The position numbers and the translations under genes were made by a program. The notes beneath the pieces were generated by a model. It saw nothing but the letters and a program-made list of their open reading frames with translations, was not told the origin of the DNA and searched no databases. A stretch of DNA of 7,063 bases from Nanosynbacter sp. (GTDB taxonomy: Bacteria; Patescibacteriota; Saccharimonadia; Saccharimonadales; Saccharimonadaceae): assembly GCA_015257635.1 (NCBI GenBank), contig JABZJU010000024.1:1-7063 (forward strand), written 5' to 3'. Shown here piece after piece: positions 5,232 to 7,063 of this stretch. The stretch's first letter is position 1; each line of letters opens with the position of its first letter.

Positions 5232-6998
5232 TTAATATATATATCTATTTTGCACTGGTCGTAAGAATAAAGACTCTGTTGGACTAATTCTATCTACATT
5301 AGTACCATCACCGATTTGCCCCTCATTATTTAACCCCCAGCAGTACGAGCGTTTATTTGTCATAATGACACAGCCACGGTTCGCTCCAGCAGACAAACTA
5401 ACAATCTTCTCTCCTGCAGGCAGTCCGTAATCAACTTGCATAGGTTTATATGTCCATCTAGTTCCGTCGGGGGAATCATCGTATTTCCTATTTGCCCCCA
5501 GTTGCCCCATCTCATTATTTCCCCAACAATAGACTTTCTTAGTACCAGCATCGTTCAACAAGGCGCAAGAATGAGAAATACCAACTTCAACCTGCAGCGC
5601 CACCCCAGGCAAACCACCGACCAACTTCGGCTCAATATGCTTCTTAGGGTTACCGCTCCCTGGAGATCCAGATTGACCAAGCCCAGCACCGCCCCAGCAA
5701 TACACCCTGCCTGCATTGGCGATAGCACAGGTGTGAGTTACATAATTAGGATCTTTTGTCCACCAATATCCATCCTGAGATATATCAACCACATCCTCCA
5801 ATCCCTTAACTCGAGTAGCTAGACTATACTTATCGCCAGCTACTGGACCAACGCCCAGTTGCCCAAACCTAGCCTGCCCCCAACAGTAAGCCCTTTTTTC
5901 GGTAGTTATAACACACATAGTCCGTGAACGAGATCCGCCAGTTGACAACTTAGTGGCAGAATAATTATTAGGAATTCTATTAGGTCCGCCCGAATTAATC
6001 ATCGCTGGCACCGAGCTATGGCCGGGACTACCTGGACTACCATAACCCAACTGCCCCCAGTCATTTCCGCCCCAGCAGTACACCTTACCTGATGCAATAG
6101 CGCACGAAGTATCGCCCGTCCCTCCAATTGCGCTGATTTTATTTCCAGAAAAATCCGAGATTGCAGATGCGCCAACAACTTTAATCTCAATCGGTACCGG
6201 AGAATAGCTACCCCCAAAATCACTATTGCCCAGTTGCCCAGACCTATTATCGCCCCAACAGTATATTCTCCTGCCAGTACTTGATTTAGTTAACACACAA
6301 CTATGATGTTGTGCTGTAAAAATATCGATAATCTCACCATTCCTCATATCGCCAATAGAACGAACTTTCACTGGAATATTAGAGTCGCTAGTAGTTCCAT
6401 CACCCAATTGCCCCATATTATTTTTACCCCAACACCATACATTATTCGACAGAATCGCACACGTACGGTTGGTGCCGCTTACTGTACGCGTTGCATCAAT
6501 ATCGGCTGGCCAAGTAACTGATTTTTTTACAACAGCAGTATAAGTCTTAAGAACCACACCACTGCCATTTGTTATTTCAACACGACCAGTAGATGAAATT
6601 TGAGCGGTAGCAGCCGACAAAGCCACACCAGACGACGCACCTTTAGTTGACGCCTCCAAATTGCCAACTTCAAAAGTCGTTCTTAACTTACTGTTCTCAA
6701 ATACATATCTATTACCAGGAAAAGTTACAGCCCCCTTGCAATTGGTTTCTGGACGAAGTGGCCCAGTTCCACCAGGAGCCGAACTCCATGATTGCTCAGC
6801 TCCATTGGCGTCCAAACAAGCATTAGCGTAAGCCGTACCTGCCTCACCAGCCTCCTGGGCTAATTTATAATAGTACTCCTCCTGAGAGTAAATATACGAT
6901 TGAGTCACTACCCTCATAGCGCCAGCCAAAAGCGCCAATATAAAAGTGCTCATAAGTATGATCAGCACCAGAGAATAGCCATTTTTTCGTTGAATCAT
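5232..6998 (-). CDS. PilX-like minor pilin fused to a seven-bladed RCC1-type beta-propeller; putative pilus-tip adhesin
   Basis: A 588-residue surface protein. Residues 1-7 (MIQRKNG) form a short basic leader ending in Gly, followed by a hydrophobic segment (8-31) and a helix whose KLAQEAGEAGTAYA (45-58) resembles the AFQAAEAGLR region after PilX-type N-termini. The predicted prepilin peptidase cut is G7|Y8. Mature position 5 is Leu, not Glu, as in PilX-type minor pilins. Residues about 85-165 look like a beta-rich pilin head with C61 and C87. From about 168 to 575 there are seven RCC1-like repeats, each with a Cys-x(8-12)-CWG unit and mostly GQLG after it. CWG occurs at 189, 247, 308, 372, 434, 491 and 553, a period of 57-64 residues. 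ATG 6998 overlaps the upstream stop (ATGA) and has no clear ribosome site, suggesting translational coupling. The fusion architecture is seen directly; the adhesin role is inferred. Confidence 0.85.
   Translation of the reverse strand: MIQRKNGYSLVLIILMSTFILALLAGAMRVVTQSYIYSQEEYYYKLAQEAGEAGTAYANACLDANGAEQSWSSAPGGTGPLRPETNCKGAVTFPGNRYVFENSKLRTTFEVGNLEASTKGASSGVALSAATAQISSTGRVEITNGSGVVLKTYTAVVKKSVTWPADIDATRTVSGTNRTCAILSNNVWCWGKNNMGQLGDGTTSDSNIPVKVRSIGDMRNGEIIDIFTAQHHSCVLTKSSTGRRIYCWGDNRSGQLGNSDFGGSYSPVPIEIKVVGASAISDFSGNKISAIGGTGDTSCAIASGKVYCWGGNDWGQLGYGSPGSPGHSSVPAMINSGGPNRIPNNYSATKLSTGGSRSRTMCVITTEKRAYCWGQARFGQLGVGPVAGDKYSLATRVKGLEDVVDISQDGYWWTKDPNYVTHTCAIANAGRVYCWGGAGLGQSGSPGSGNPKKHIEPKLVGGLPGVALQVEVGISHSCALLNDAGTKKVYCWGNNEMGQLGANRKYDDSPDGTRWTYKPMQVDYGLPAGEKIVSLSAGANRGCVIMTNKRSYCWGLNNEGQIGDGTNVDRISPTESLFLRPVQNRYIY
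5274..6497 (-). repeat. Seven tandem RCC1-like propeller repeats (protein-level repeat)
   Basis: Coding part of the propeller, residues about 168-575. The seven units share Cys-x-(I/L), then (V/A/I/S)-(W/Y)-C-W-G and GQ(L/S/I)G. At DNA level the units differ widely, with mixed codons even for CWG, so they are old duplications and not a recent slippage array. Cys pairs per unit: 180/189, 234/247, 299/308, 362/372, 424/434, 479/491, 543/553. Confidence 0.9.
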
Positions 6999-7063
6999 AG
7001 GTTATTTATCTTTCGTATTGTTAAGGTTTGCGAATCAGAAACTTGCTTGCTAGGTGAATGAAT
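6995..7063 (-). CDS. C-terminal end of an upstream gene, possibly another minor pilin (partial)
   Basis: On the minus strand one frame is open from the window edge to a TGA (6997-6995) that overlaps the next ATG as ATGA. The 22 visible residues end SQTLTIRKINNL. The tight stop/start overlap is the main reason to call a gene; such overlaps are typical of co-translated genes in one operon. A polar, Thr-rich beta-like ending is common in minor pilins, which fits the context but does not prove it. A competing frame ends at TAA 7023-7021 and shows nothing convincing. Confidence 0.5.
   Translation of the reverse strand: MHSPSKQVSDSQTLTIRKINNL

Noticed and set aside
5436..5822. 128-codon open frame on the plus strand.
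   Set aside because: It is antisense to the propeller repeats, has no ribosome site or recognisable motif, and is explained by the composition of the repeated CWG/GQLG coding units.
5232..6998. Eukaryotic RCC1 or a chromatin/GEF function suggested by the repeat family.
   Set aside because: The prepilin-type leader, membrane helix and regular cysteine pairs show an exported bacterial protein; RCC1-type repeats are used here only as a fold.
1..7063. Alternative genetic code (UGA as glycine) as in some CPR lineages.
   Set aside because: All full-length homologues read through without internal UGA, and UGA ends the partial gene at 6995.

Overview
The window looks like a compact bacterial genome segment of moderate GC with mostly short spacers. 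It carries ordinary housekeeping enzymes next to a type IV pilus locus. All long frames read through intact with UGA as a stop, so the standard bacterial code applies. That argues against the lineages that read UGA as glycine. A MurA with an added DNA-binding domain, a short divergent glucan phosphorylase and a type IV pilin locus together suggest a Patescibacteria/CPR member, perhaps Saccharibacteria (TM7). This placement is an impression from gene content, not a proof.

Layout. Positions 18-1823 (+) encode a diverged, short glucan phosphorylase (GT35). Its tail overlaps by 11 bases the tail of a convergent gene (1813-3336, -) that encodes MurA, the first committed enzyme of peptidoglycan synthesis, with an XRE-type helix-turn-helix fused to its N-terminus. 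A 66-base divergent spacer (3337-3402) separates this from glyA (3403-4671, +), serine hydroxymethyltransferase. The spacer holds two opposed promoters with the same extended -10 sequence, and three copies of the heptamer TGATATA, two of them forming a palindrome. A strong bidirectional hairpin terminator (4682-4712) closes glyA and also the convergent pilus genes.

The minus-strand pilus cluster reads right to left. First comes the C-terminal end of an upstream gene (6995-7063). An ATGA stop/start overlap joins it to a 588-residue protein (5232-6998) with a PilX-like pilin N-terminus fused to a seven-bladed RCC1-type propeller. Last is a typical type IV pilin (4732-5154) with its own promoter and a codon pattern that suggests high expression. 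The propeller-pilin is the most interesting object here. It resembles a minor pilin and a tip adhesin (the PilX plus PilY1 arrangement) merged into one polypeptide, and could display a disulfide-stapled propeller at the pilus tip for surface or host-cell attachment.

The second item of interest is the XRE-MurA fusion beside repeated operator-like sites. It suggests a cell-wall enzyme that may regulate its own promoter and that of glyA. No RNA genes, CRISPR arrays, insertion sequences or phage genes were seen, and no gene-free stretch exceeds 300 bases.
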